Shown here piece by piece: positions 43,448 to 55,512 of a stretch of 64,000 nt of DNA; position 1 is the stretch's first letter, and each line of letters opens with the position of its first letter. The translations under genes were made by a program, and so were the position numbers. Source of the stretch: Gordionus sp. m RMFG-2023. Its lineage: Eukaryota > Nematomorpha > Gordioida > Chordodea > Parachordodidae. Below the pieces are notes generated by a model that ran no database searches, had not been told where the DNA came from, and saw only the letters and a program-made list of their open reading frames with translations. The stretch lies in assembly GCF_954871325.1 (NCBI RefSeq), contig NC_088778.1, positions 28,381,120 to 28,445,119 of the forward strand, given 5' to 3'.

Positions 43448-44940
43448 TATGGTTAATTCAAATCCGATTTAAAATACAATAATAGCCAAAAGGAGATGAA
43501 AGTAGAATACAAATAATTTTGTAATTTTACTTAATAAGCAGTGTAAGTTAAGGTAGATATTTATAGTACATTTTATCATAACTTTTTCATCTATCAAAGC
43601 ACCAGTAAATTTAAAAGTTTAGCACCTTGGATAAGCCACAAATCATAAGCAAACATTATAAACCTAGTAGTATTAATAAAATTATTTTAAAATTTAGAAA
43701 TTTATTAAATATTTTTTAACGTATGTCATATAAAAATCCTTTGTCATAAAATCGAATTAGATACTTCAAATGACATCATGAATAAACAAGTTAGTTCGAA
43801 AAAAGGAGTTAAAGGAAACCTACACCAACGGGTTTGGGGCACCCGGCGGAAAAAGGGATCTGTAACTTCTATATCAAAACCAAATTTGGAAAGTATGGTA
43901 GAGTGTGGAAGTAAAATACCATTTTATAAATTTAAATTTTTTTAACTAATAATAAATCATTTTATAATGCTTCATTCATACATTTTCCCAATGCCCCCTC
44001 CATTCCCCAAAATAGTGGTAAAAATAGTAGTTTCGAATTGTAGATTTGCCAAGAACAATAATCGAACATATTAACTTAAAATTACTAAAACCATTTTAAA
44101 ATACTGTATTTAATTAAAATGTTTTTATTATTGTATAACAAATTATTATAAGTTGTTATAAATATCACAAAAATACAAATTAAAGAATCCGCTAACACTT
44201 CCGCTGTACTTGTGACAAAACCTTTATCAGGAGATTTTAGTGATAACACACAATTGAAAAATGATATAGTTAATTTAATTCAAATCCGATCTATTATACA
44301 ATAATAGAAACGCCAAAAGAAGATGAAAGTAGAATATAAATAATTTTGTTATTTTTAATTGATAAGCATTGTATGTTATTGTAAATATTTATAATACTTT
44401 GTCTCATACCTTTTCTTCTATCAAAGCACTAGTTAATGTAAATGTTTAGCACCTTGGATAAGCCATAAATCATAAGCAAACATTATAAATCTATTATTAA
44501 TAAAATAATTTTAAAATTTAGCAATTTATTAAATATATTTTAACGTTCCTCAAATAAAAATCAGAGGCCATAAAAGACGAAAAATATATATCTAACGAAA
44601 ACGCCTACTTATCCGATGAGATGAAAGATGGTTAAAAAAAGCCCATTCCAAAGGATTTTGGGGATTGCTCAAAAGGAAAAAGCATATTTTAATTTCCAAA
44701 TAAAATCTAAATGTAACTAATCAAAGTAATTTGGAAAGGGATGCCGCAGATGATGATGAATTTCTTAAAAGTGTAAAAAGACCTTTAAGTAAGATTTAGT
44801 TGTTTATATCCAAAGGAAAAGCAATATACCAACTAATTCGAATCCAACTCAAATACTCCAAATACAATAATTGAAATTCCAAGAGTGGATGAAAATATAA
44901 TACATTTAATTTTGTAATTTTCAATTAACAGGTAGTGTTA
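43448..44940 (-). repeat. Right arm of the large inverted repeat
   Basis: Reverse-complement counterpart of the left arm, colinear over about 1.5 kb with frequent substitutions and small indels, so an old structure. No open frame of note lies in either arm. The centre is only a few bases wide. Confidence 0.85.
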
Positions 44941-47900
44941 TTAACAATTATTAAGTAATGTTTTCTCACCGATATAAATATTTCTCAAAATTAGACATAG
45001 TATATATAATTTTTTTCAATTTAAATAATCTAATGATGATATTTAGAATTAATATAACTATCGAATGATTGTTGCGTATTTCATAATAACTATATTTTTA
45101 TGATTCAGAGATATCTAAAAAAGAAATTATTTATAATAATCCTAGAAAAGAAAAACCTCACAAACCTCGATTTTTTAAAATCAGAAATTTAAATAATTAT
45201 TACAGTTATTCAAAATTTGGTAAGGCTTTTAGGCGAACCCCAAAAAATAGATAAATATTTTATTTATAATATTGACTTTTATTTATATTAGTCGCTATCC
45301 AATTTATAGTAATCAATAAGTTAAATGTCAAAAAAATAATAAGGATTTTTTGATTTGCCAAGAATCATATGGGGATAGTAGGAATCTTCAGCCCTTGAGT
45401 TCATTTTATAAATATTTTATAGCGAGAGAAAGAAAGAAAGATAGAATTTCAATCCAATTTAATCTAAAGATATATTATATTAATGAGTAGATGGGAGAAC
45501 TGCAAGGACGACTGGAAAATGTTTCTTTAAGGCATATATGAATCTAGGTCTTTGAAATTCAAAAGTATATAAAAATATAATGACGTTAAAAATTTCGTGT
45601 TTAGAAAACTTGTATATAATGTTTGAGCCTAAAAATTTATCAGCGATAATATCGTTTTTATTTTCAAAATTAATCATTTTTTTTATTCGATAAATGTTTT
45701 AAAACTTTTTTTTGATACATTTTTTCCTTTAAAATTTATAGATAAATGTAGAATTCGAATAGACTAGAGAATTCATAATTATGATTTTCAAAATATTCTA
45801 CAAAAATTCTATATATTTAAATAGGTTTAATATCTACATATTTCTAAACAAATGTAATAGGGAAGTTAGAAATAATAAGACAGTTCAGTAAAGAGCGCTG
45901 AACTTATTCTTTAGAAAAAAGGGCAGTGGGATCGTTTAATGGGCGAATTTATTTCCTTTGTGTTTTATTTTACAACAGAATATTTCATGTTTGATTTCGC
46001 AATTATGGATATAGCTGTAATTTAATACAAAACAAATGATAGTTATTTAATTCAAATTATATGAATCAAAATATTCCATTTTTTACCATCTATTCTGCTA
46101 TCTATTAAGAACATGAATGGGTATAAAGTGGAATGAAAAAATTATTAAAAATTTTAAGAAAATGATATAAATTGACTTTAATAGATTATTAAACTATAAC
46201 TAACATCTAGGGTGAATAAGCTAATAAAAATTTTAAATTTGATGATAAATATTGGCATACTCTATTTTAAAAAATGAGGCGATTCAAAAAATTTCCCTTT
46301 AATTGATAAAATATCCCAAAATATTTTCAAATGACTACCCATTATAAATCTTACGTTTTTTTTCTTCTTTTTGTAATTAAGATGGTTTTAATTAAAATTT
46401 TTAAAAAAAACTAAACCTAAAATTTGATTTAATCAAACCAAACGACTTAGACGAATAAATTATTATTCTTATTCGAAACAAATGAAAATATAATTATTGA
46501 TAAAAAAAAATTCAGGACCAGCCCGGGTATATATTATAAAATTGAAATATGGCCTGGTAGTGTTATTAATCGACTCAGAGCCGATTTAAGAGACAACTTA
46601 ATTCATTTACTCCATTTTTAAATTTTTTAAAATTTATTCTCAAAGATTGTTAATAAATTTTAAGCAATTAAATTTATTTACACCATATATATTCAGTTTT
46701 TAACTTATTCTCAAAGATTATTAATTAGAAGAAAATGAAAGTGAACAAGTCAAAGTAATAATTATTATATTAGATATTTTTAATTTAAAAAAATACGTCT
46801 AAATAAAATTTTTCAAATCTATACATGACTATGCTTTGTATTTTTAACTAAATTTTGCCTATAAATAAAATAAAAAATTTATTTATATAGAATATTTTTT
46901 AAATCAATTCAAAAATTCTTAAAACCAATCTGAACCCGGAACAACCCCGGGTTCAAAAATATTTCCCTGAACCCAACCCACCTATTTTTTTAACCTTAAA
47001 CTGAACCGAACCGCATCCCTGCATTATAGAAGTAAAATATTAAAAAAAACAAAAAATAGAAATTTTCAAAAAACAAAATCTTTCATAAATATTAATAATC
47101 TGATTTATTAATATAGTGTGTTCTCTATTAAATCCGAAAAAATATATCTTAAATTTTTTACCGATATTTTATAAATTTATCTCTTCTAGCAATAACATAT
47201 TACGCCTATGCCTATAATAGGCTAGAAAATGAATATGATATTTATGAATCGCTTTTTATTTTAGAATTGTTCATTATAAACTTTACAAGAAATACAAAAT
47301 TGAGCTCCAAAAAGGTAAAACTAGTAATAATATACATATTAATATTCTAGGAAAAAAAATTGCAAAATTTTATAATATGAAATAAAGCGAAGCTCAAACC
47401 CAAAAATTTGGAATCTTATTATATTAATTTGAACTAACATAAATGAAATAATATTGTAATGTATTTTATTTTGAAATATTTCTGTTATTAATCTTCAAAA
47501 TTAGCAAATGATAGAGCTGGGGTAGGTATTGTAAATAATATAAATGATAGTAAAATATTTCAAACTCAAATATTTGTAACCATATAAAAACTAAAAGGTT
47601 TATTTTATGCTTTAACTAAGCGATAACATATTTTGAAGGATCATCTGAGCTTATCCATATATTTCGTTCCCTAAGATTGGCTGGGTAAAAAATATCTAAT
47701 ACATTAGGTAATAACTGTTATTATTTTGTAGGCAATAAACAATTAATTTTAACCATAAATTTTGTAAATTTATGGGGTTCCTTTTCTTATTGATAAAAAA
47801 GGATTATTTATATTTTTTAAGTTTGAATTTGTCTTTAAAGATTATTTTTGATAATTTTGGGGTTTGGTAGAATTATCATATTTAAGTGACTTTTCCTACA

Positions 47901-50404
47901 AAAATAAAATAAAATATGTGATCACTGCTGTGGGCACCCATGAGGCCTATCTATAAGTCACTTTTTTGTACTCCATTTTGAATTATTAGTATTCCGATTA
48001 TTTTTAAAAATAGTATATTGCTTTAATATATCTATTCGATTCACAAATTGAGGTATAAATAAATATATAGTATAGTATCAATTTTTACTCCATAATTATC
48101 AATATTATATATAATGTGTTTATTTTCAAAATATAAATTATTAATAAAAAAACAAACAATACATAATAATAGCTTGCCATAAGATTTTGTATTGTTTCCC
48201 TTGATATGGATATATATATTCAGAAATATAGTATAATAATGTTGTAAAAAATTAATAGGCTCTTGATGATAATATTATAAGTATTTTTAAAATTAAATCA
48301 AACTAATATAAATATTACAGATAATATTATAATAAATGAAATTAGTACTTGCAATAATTTATTTATAAAAAAAGAAAATTTTAAAATAAGAATATGGTAT
48401 GCGATCAAGATGAATTCAAGAATCATTCGTAGGCATAAAACCTAAATAATCATGATATAATATGAATATAAAATAAATATCAGAATATTATCTAGTAAGG
48501 CATATTTATTTTTAATGATTAAGATGAGAAATAAAGATCTAATTCTAGTATAAAGTTTATTTTTAAATAAATAATTTATAACCAAGGAAATTTTGAGCCA
48601 ATTTCATGAGTGAATTTTTTTTAAAGTAAAATGGAAAGTGTTATAAGTTACATTGAACGATATAAAAGTCCTAAGCTGATCAAAAAATATTTGCGTAAGT
48701 AATTTGCCTTAAATATACTTCTTTCTTTTCCAAATATTTTATACAAGGTTGAGTTGATATGAAAAGATCAGTAATTGACGTTAATCAGGGTAACAATAAA
48801 ATTGGATGAAGAAATGATAGTAAAAAAAATGATATTAGAAACTGTTAATCTATAAAGATATTAATAGTAAATTACAATTTTAAAACCGTGAATTCGTTTA
48901 GAACTGTATGTATGTAGGGGGGGGGGAATAAAATTAATTTTTGTTTCAGTCGTTATGAATTTTAGCCAATTTTCCATTATTTTTATTACAATTCGAGGCA
49001 TGGAAATGTTGACATTTTTTTTAAAAAAAGTTCTCGGCATTTTATTATTTAAAAAGGGGAATAAAAAAAATCGAAATATTTTTTGTTAAAAAAATAAGAA
49101 GTTAGCAGCATTTGTTTTTCTTGGATTGAACGTCGGTAGGCGCGACGCTAATCGTTTGGACGTTCGAAGAAGGCGCGTGGTCATCGTCGGGACTGTCCCT
49201 GATCTGCCTTTGCGATATGTTGGTGTAAATTTCTGTCATCCCCAACAAAAGATAATATTAATATAGAAAATTAACAAAATTTGGTTTTTGGTTTATCTAG
49301 TTTATTCAAACATTCGAAAAAAAATTGGTCCGAGCTGCATTGGACATTATTTTTCCAAATCCTGTCCGATACAATATTTGTTTGTTCCATTTTTTTTAAA
49401 GATCCAAATTCGATCCGAAAAAATTTAATAAAAATATCGGTTCGATAAAAAAAATATGAGCGCTGCAAAGCAAGATAAAATAAATCAGGTGTTTTTTTCT
49501 TATAAGAAAATATTTTAAAAAATATTTAGTGGAAATAATTTAATTTGTAACAAAGTCCAAAAGAATATCTGTTCAAATCCTGTACTATATAATATATATT
49601 ATCATTTTATTTAAGGAAGATTTACTTTTCAAGAATGTAATACGATACTTTAGACGTTGGGTTAAATAAAATCAGGTAAAAATAGATTTAAGGAATTTAT
49701 TTACAATAACAGAAAACAGTAGAAGTCGAATTTCGAACAAAGAAGTTTGTTGATCTCGGAAAGTGTTAAATATTTTAAAAAATCTGAGTTTGGAAGCAAA
49801 ATTTCATAGCCATGACATATCTAAAAACTATCAGAACTTATATCTTATAATTTGTAAGAACAGGAAACTCAACCTCCATTTTAAAAATTTCATGAGAATC
49901 TGTTCCTAACAAAAGCGCAACTACTTTATACAGGCGGAAATTGCTCGAAATGTTAGGCGATTCGTTTTATTGGATCTATATTAGAGGTCTGCATTGGGCA
50001 GGTTGCAGGAAAGCGGGTTAAATTTTTAAAGAATGGATGCGTAGGTTAAGAAAAATATTTAAAGGGTGGATGAGTTAAAAATTTTACAACTTTTAGTTTC
50101 TTAAAATCATTTAAGTAAACTGCTCCATGAAATTTCAACATTTTTAGTACCAAAGTAAAGATAACTGAAGATTTTGTCGTTGGAAGAAATTAATTAGGTA
50201 AAATATATGAAACATGTTGGATTTCATTGAGAAATATAACATCAACGTGACCCATTTCTACAAATGAGAGAATTCAATAAGATTATTAAATTACTAGTAG
50301 ATAGCCCTTCAAAAATGACGGGGAATGAAAATTTTCTTCTTATTTTTATGCATGTTACTTGTTATTTGAAAATAATATCCAATTTTTAATCTTCTTACCT
50401 CCTC
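44941..50404. other. Gene-free A+T-rich DNA
   Basis: No gene was recognised. Noted inside: GGCC-rich MITE-like ends around 46505-46560 and 46925-47025, a run of nine or so G near 48918, and 'attagaggtctgcattgggcagg' at about 49981, which resembles a TAGAGATCTG-family left end. The open frames 45480-45677 and 49271-49468 have no recognisable domain. Confidence 0.4.
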
Positions 50405-51130
50405 ATCCCTTCAGGCCAGGTTTAATCCATTAAACTAAGTGCTATGGTTTGAGTAAAAATAAATTTAAAGCATTTGATAATACCAATATTATTTGTTAAA
50501 TATTACTGATTACTTATACCTAATATTTAATATTAAAAAATATTCCCAGGTAGTCCAAAGCCATATTAATTATGAAAAATTCTTCCAAGCCCAATGAAAG
50601 ATCATAATAATTTTGGCAGTTAAAGAACTGAAATAAAATATTTAAATAATCATAATGAATTTAAAAATACAATCAAAATTCAAATTTTCAAAGCCCAGCC
50701 CAACCCATAATAATTTTCTCAAACCTGGCCAACTTATAGTAATTTATATTTGTTTTCCAAGCCTGGAGATAGGTAAATCTCTAAAAACTATTTTTAGTCT
50801 ATTTTAACCCAGCTCACCCCAACCAAGGCCAACCCATTAAGACTAAGAGTGCATACTATTTTTTTGAATAAAAATATATTTAAATTAGATTTTATCTGAG
50901 GGCCATATAAATATTCTGTGTTAAATATTACATTTATGCCTAATATTAAAAAAATTCCCAAGCCAGGTCCTCGCACTTGGTTTTCTCAAACCCGCATAAG
51001 ACCATATTAATTTTGATAATTGAGGAGTGAAATAAAATATATAAAAAGTCACAATGCATTTAAAAATACAATAAGAATATAAAAGTTGCATGGGCCTTGG
51101 TTGATCAGGCCTTGCCATGTCTTCAAAAGA
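50405..51130 (+). repeat. Tandem duplication, unit about 400 bp
   Basis: 50405-50710 and 50805-51130 are colinear: 'gaataaaaataNatttaaa', 'tgttaaatattac', 'cctaatattaaaaaa', 'attcccaagccaggtc', 'gaagtgaaataaaatat' and 'gcatttaaaaatacaat' recur in the same order. A third, shorter piece lies at about 51872-51965 (gttgcatggaacatgg...gatcaggcctgg). Origin unknown; the GGCC/CCTGG content recalls the GC-rich MITEs. Confidence 0.7.
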
Positions 51131-52251
51131 AATTTTCAGGCAAATTTCTAGCCCATATTTAAAATTAAAAAATTTACAGGAATCTTAGACTATAATAATT
51201 ATGAAAAATGTTTCTCAAGCTATGTCCAAGTCCATACTAATGGTGATAAATATTTCCCAAGCCTAGGAAAACCCAAATAATTTTTGATCCAGAAAAATAG
51301 GTCTGATGTAAGGGGTTTAATTAAATCTGTCTAATTTCAAAATTATCATCAAATGAAGGGTAAATATCTGATTTACCTATGATTCTACTGGTGAGCTCCT
51401 GGTATTTATATGAAATTCATATTAAAGTACCATTCTGAAAATATGATCATCCAAATTTAAATTTTAAACAAACCAAATGATTTATTACTTATTTACAAAA
51501 TATAAAATTAAATTTAAGAAATTATTATTAAATACAATAGAAAAAATAAAAAGATATGTCTAAATTAACAAATAATAGGAGGTAAACTTCAATCATAATC
51601 AAATTATATATAAGTAAAACAAAAAGGTTATACATTTATTCAAAAATGTTATAGTAAGTTATGAATAACATACATTCTACAATTATGAAGTTATGAGTAA
51701 ATATATAAAATTTTCCTATCTATTTATGTTATTTATTTGAATTTGTAATTTATTCTTGATAGATAAGAGTTTACCCCTAAATATTCAGAAATATGTATAA
51801 TATTAGGTGTGTATTCAGTGCATTCAATACACAGGCAAAATTTTAAAAATGTCAACTATTAATTAATTTATGAAAGTTGCATGGAACATGGTTTTTTGAT
51901 CAGGCCTGGCAATGTCTGCAAAAAAAATTTCAGACCAATCTATAACCCATTTAAAATTCAAAAATCTTAAAGCACCTCTATTTTAAAATCCAATATGATT
52001 TTCATCACATTTTTAAATTTCGATATTTCTAATACATGCTCACAGTAAACATTGCAACAATTTTACCTCTTTTACTCTTAAATTTTAATATTTATATATA
52101 TTTATTAATAAAGTATATTTAATACCATACACACAAACTAAATAATTACTATTCAAAATCTATATAATTAATATTTTAAATTTAATTATATTCAAATTGG
52201 TGCATCCGTGAAACTTTAATATATTTATATTTTAAATTTATTTATATTCAA

Positions 52252-52481
52252 GTTGGTGTATGCGGTAAAGAAATGCCTTTGAAACGGGAGGCTCGGGTTC
52301 GATTCTTGTAGAGAGCAAAGAATTAACATTACATTATATAGTCTCCTTAAATTTAAAATACATTAGGGGAGATACGAAAACGATCTTGATTATGTAGATA
52401 AAATTAACATTGCACTAAATAGTCTCCTTAAATTTAAAATTAGGGAGATACGAAAACGATCGTGTTATGATTATGGAGATT
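52252..52481 (+). mobile_element. tRNA-derived SINE
   Basis: The head has a polymerase III A-box-like TGGTGTATGCGG (52254-52265) and a perfect B-box GGTTCGATTC (52296-52305), about 30 bp apart as in tRNAs. The body is two tandem copies of 81 bp (from 52321 and 52402) with 'tagtctccttaaatttaaaat' and 'gagatacgaaaacgatc'. A partial upstream repeat of the head (ttggtgcatccgtgaaac, about 52196) suggests tandem or nested copies. A tRNA gene is unlikely, since no acceptor stem closes. The large gypsy element begins 5 bp beyond it. Confidence 0.7.
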
Positions 52482-52486
52482 ATATA

Positions 52487-52925
52487 TGTCGAGGAACAAT
52501 ATCGAGGAACATTATGAAAGAAATAACGAGGAACATTATTGAGGAACATTATGAAAGTTTTATTATTTATTATTATTATTATTATTGTTTTTTTTATCGA
52601 AAAGGAAAGAATTATTATTATTATGTTTTTTTTCGAAAAGGAAAAAAAATATTTATTATTATTATTTTTGTTTTGTGATGAATAACGATGATGGGGTAGA
52701 AAGTGAATATATAATGGAAGCAAAAGAAATAAAATAATGATGATATGTTTTATTTTGTAAAATTTAATTGATGTATGTTGCGTAAAAAAAATAAATAAAA
52801 GGAAATAAAAACCTACCGTAAGTAAAAATAGAAAAAAAACAAAATATATTTATATATATATATAAAACAAAAAGGATAATAGTAAAAAACCATTTCAATA
52901 TAGGAGAATTAAGACGATTTAAATA
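52487..52925 (+). repeat. 5' LTR of gypsy element C
   Basis: Starts TGTCGAGGAACA. The first 75 bp hold four copies of 'gaggaacaNtat', followed by (TTA)n tracts and two 'tttttNtcgaaaaggaaa' blocks. About 439 bp. Confidence 0.9.
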
Positions 52926-52926
52926 G

Positions 52927-52944
52927 TGGTGACCCCGACATTTT
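52927..52944 (+). promoter_or_regulatory. Primer-binding site of gypsy element C
   Basis: tggtgaccccgacatttt follows the 5' LTR by one base. It begins with TGG, the complement of a tRNA CCA end, and would pair with a tRNA 3' end ...GGGTCACCA. Which tRNA serves is not decided here. Confidence 0.75.
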
Positions 52945-52960
52945 ACGGGAAAAAGTTTAT

Positions 52961-53440
52961 TTTAAAAAAGGAAAACAGTAAAAGGTTTAAAAAAGAAGGA
53001 AACCTGAAATTATAAGAATAAGGAAACATAATAAACGGTTTAAAAAAGAAGGAAACCTGAAATTATAAGAATAAGGAAACATAATAAACGGTTTAAAAAA
53101 GAAGGAAACCTGAAATTATAAGAATAAGGAAACATAATAAACGGTTTTAAAAAGAAGGAAACCTGAAATTATAAGAATAAGGAAACATAATAAACGGTTT
53201 AAAAAAGAAGGAAACCTGAAATTATAAGAATAAGGAAACATAGTAAACGGTTTAAAAAAGAAGGAAACCTGAAGTTATAAAAATAAGGAAACATAGTAAA
53301 AGGTTTAAAAAAAAAGGAAAACCGGAATTTATAAGAATAAGGAAACATTGTAAAGGTTTTAAAAAAGAAGGAAAACCTGAATTTATACTAATAAGGAAAC
53401 ATAAAAAAAAGGGGTTTTAAAAAAAAAGGAAAACCGGATT
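52961..53440 (+). repeat. 53-bp tandem array in the leader of gypsy element C
   Basis: About nine copies of a purine-rich unit (aaacggtttaaaaaagaagg, aaacctgaaattataag, aataaggaaacataat). The central copies are almost identical and the last three are diverged, so the array probably grows from its middle or left side. It is non-coding and lies between the primer-binding site and the Gag start. Confidence 0.9.
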
Positions 53441-53584
53441 AATAAATTTTTGTACGGCATACAAGATATATGTATAGCTGCATCTTTAGTTTGTTTACAA
53501 TTCTCATAGTATTTTATTTATTAACGTTGCAAATTGTTAAACTCTGTATATTAAAAGTGTTAGTTAACTTTTTGTAGAGAGAAA

Positions 53585-54328
53585 ATGAAAACTTTTAAAT
53601 TTATGAAATGTTGGGAATTACAATATAATATTGTGGGAGCACTACTCATATTAGGGATTTGGATGTGTAGTTTGATTTGGGGTAGAAGAGTCAAAAAGAG
53701 TCGTAGCGTGAGAATAAAGGGCCAGACATTAACAATAGAGGGGCATAATGGAGAGGAGGATGTTATGGGAAAGGTAACATGGTTGCCGGTTCAAGAATTA
53801 ATTAATGGATGGACAGAGAGTGAAGTGGATAAATTAATAAGTAGGCCTGATGGGAGGGAGGTATATAGTGATAAAAGGTTGGGACCTTATAGGGGACCTA
53901 GAGAGGATTCTCAGGGACGTGGAGGGGAAATAAGACCCAGTTTTGATTCGAGAGTGAGGGGAAGAATGAATTGTTATAATTGTGGAAGACAAGGACATAT
54001 GGTCAGAGATTGTAGGGAGGCAAAGTGTTTCGAATGTGGTAGATTTGGTCATATAGCCCCTTATTGTCCAGGAAAACAAGATAAATTACGATGCGCGGGT
54101 TGCGGAAGATTTGGTCACAAGAAGGAAGAATGTAACACGGGAAATTATAATACTCGAGGAGGTTTTCCCCAGAAAGTAATGGGACCTAATACTTCAACTG
54201 TGCGAACCATTGAGGATGCCAGAGTTGGGAGAAGAGGAGTATTTCCGGAGGGAGTTGAAGATCAAACCGTGGAATGTTTCCGATGTCGAGAAAGGGGACA
54301 TGTGGCAAGGGATTGTGCTAATTTGTGA
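53585..54328 (+). CDS. Gag-like protein of gypsy element C with four zinc knuckles
   Basis: Part of fossil-class element C. A 247-codon frame. Residues about 14-33 are hydrophobic (NIVGALLILGIWMCSLIWG) and are followed by a basic stretch, like a membrane anchor. A charged middle follows. The C-terminal half carries four CX2CX4HX4C knuckles: CYNCGRQGHMVRDC, CFECGRFGHIAPYC, CAGCGRFGHKKEEC and CFRCRERGHVARDC. Knuckles bind the element's RNA during packaging. No capsid-like helical domain is visible, and the protein is much shorter than usual Ty3/gypsy Gag. Confidence 0.8.
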   Translation: MKTFKFMKCWELQYNIVGALLILGIWMCSLIWGRRVKKSRSVRIKGQTLTIEGHNGEEDVMGKVTWLPVQELINGWTESEVDKLISRPDGREVYSDKRLGPYRGPREDSQGRGGEIRPSFDSRVRGRMNCYNCGRQGHMVRDCREAKCFECGRFGHIAPYCPGKQDKLRCAGCGRFGHKKEECNTGNYNTRGGFPQKVMGPNTSTVRTIEDARVGRRGVFPEGVEDQTVECFRCRERGHVARDCANL

Positions 54329-54375
54329 CTATATGATGGTAAAAAAAAGATACACGGGGCCAAGAGAGTGGGGTA

Positions 54376-55071
54376 TTGGAAACAAACAAAATGTATTCAC
54401 GAAGACAAAGAAATATAATTGGGAATGTAAAGATGATACAAGACGAGGTAATACATGATCCTTGTCCTAGGGTAATAATAGACTTCAATGGAAATAGGGT
54501 ACCTATGCTATTTGACACGGGAGCAGCTATTTCAGTAATGAGTTATGCGAGATATAGGAGTATTTGGCCCAATGGAATGATAGCAAATGAAGGCTTGAGA
54601 ATACGACAATTCGATGGGTCGCAAATAGCAGTAATGGGAAGAGTTGAAATAGAGGCAAGGACGGAAGGAGGGATAGAGGTTTTAGACTTATGGATTATTA
54701 ATAGGAGAGTAGAAGCGGTATTGGGGTGGGATTGGATCACCCGGATTGGTCCATGGTATAGTTTTTGGGGGGTATTTGCATGGTGGGGAGTATTCGTGCT
54801 GATGGTGAGTGATGATACAGAAGGGAGGAGGACATATGAGGACGTGGAAGTATTGCCCGGAATTGAGAACATGTTCAATTGGGAGCGGGAAGGAGTTGAG
54901 GAAATGAGGGGAGAAATTAGGGATGGAGGTCGGGGAGTAAGGTTTAGGAATGAGGTAATCAGGAGAGATAATCATAGTGGAGAGGTAAGCGGAGATTGGG
55001 GAAGGGAAATGGAAAGGAATAATTTTATAAGAGGGATTGGAGCGAATAATTTTAAGATAAGGGGAAAATAG
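54376..55071 (+). CDS. Aspartic protease region of gypsy element C
   Basis: The retropepsin core VPMLFDTGAAISVMS (DTG active site) lies about 35-50 residues in, followed by AVLGWDWI, matching the family's second conserved block. It would cleave Gag-Pol. Part of the element, not a host gene. Confidence 0.85.
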   Translation: METNKMYSRRQRNIIGNVKMIQDEVIHDPCPRVIIDFNGNRVPMLFDTGAAISVMSYARYRSIWPNGMIANEGLRIRQFDGSQIAVMGRVEIEARTEGGIEVLDLWIINRRVEAVLGWDWITRIGPWYSFWGVFAWWGVFVLMVSDDTEGRRTYEDVEVLPGIENMFNWEREGVEEMRGEIRDGGRGVRFRNEVIRRDNHSGEVSGDWGREMERNNFIRGIGANNFKIRGK

Positions 55072-55499
55072 GGAATAATTATAAGGGGGAAATGGGGAAT
55101 AATTTCAAGGGGGAAATAGGGACGTATAATTCTAAGAGGAATAAGTCTAAGGGAAAAATAGAGGCGCATTATTCGAAGGGGAATAATTATAAGGGAGAAA
55201 TAGAGGCACATTATTCCAAGGGGGATAATTCTAAGGGAGAAATAGAGGCGTATTATTCCAAGGGAGAAGTAGGGGCGAGTAATAGTAAAGAGGAGAGGGG
55301 GGCAGAAATTTGTACCAGGGAAGGGGAAAAGAATAATTGTAAGGGAGGGGGGAAAAGGAATTACGAGGGAGAATTAGAGGGGGGAGTTATGGGTATGCGA
55401 GTAAGGAAAAGGACAAACACAGGGAGGGGAGGATCCAAGAGACAACCGATAATGGAGCAAAGGAAGGGAAAGGGAAGTTGCAAGATAATAAGGAAATAG
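55072..55499 (+). repeat. Coding 42-bp repeats between protease and reverse transcriptase of element C
   Basis: About 55090-55290 encodes repeated units like YSKGNNYKGEIEAH (14 residues, 42 bp), followed by a very Gly/Lys/Arg-rich stretch to about 55.5 kb. The purine-rich plus strand makes a long open frame. This looks like an expanded flexible linker. Confidence 0.75.
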
Positions 55500-55512
55500 A
55501 ATAAAAAAAGAA

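Noticed and set aside
52254-52305. A tRNA gene
   Set aside because: The A and B boxes are good, but no acceptor stem closes and the sequence continues into a repeated body, so a SINE is the better call.
52961-53440. CRISPR-like array
   Set aside because: Units are contiguous with no unique spacers, in a eukaryotic retroelement leader. It is a simple tandem repeat.
54543-55211. Minus-strand frames across the protease and spacer of gypsy element C
   Set aside because: Shadows of a purine-rich coding strand (Pro/Leu/Ile-rich translations). The sense strand carries the retroelement motifs.
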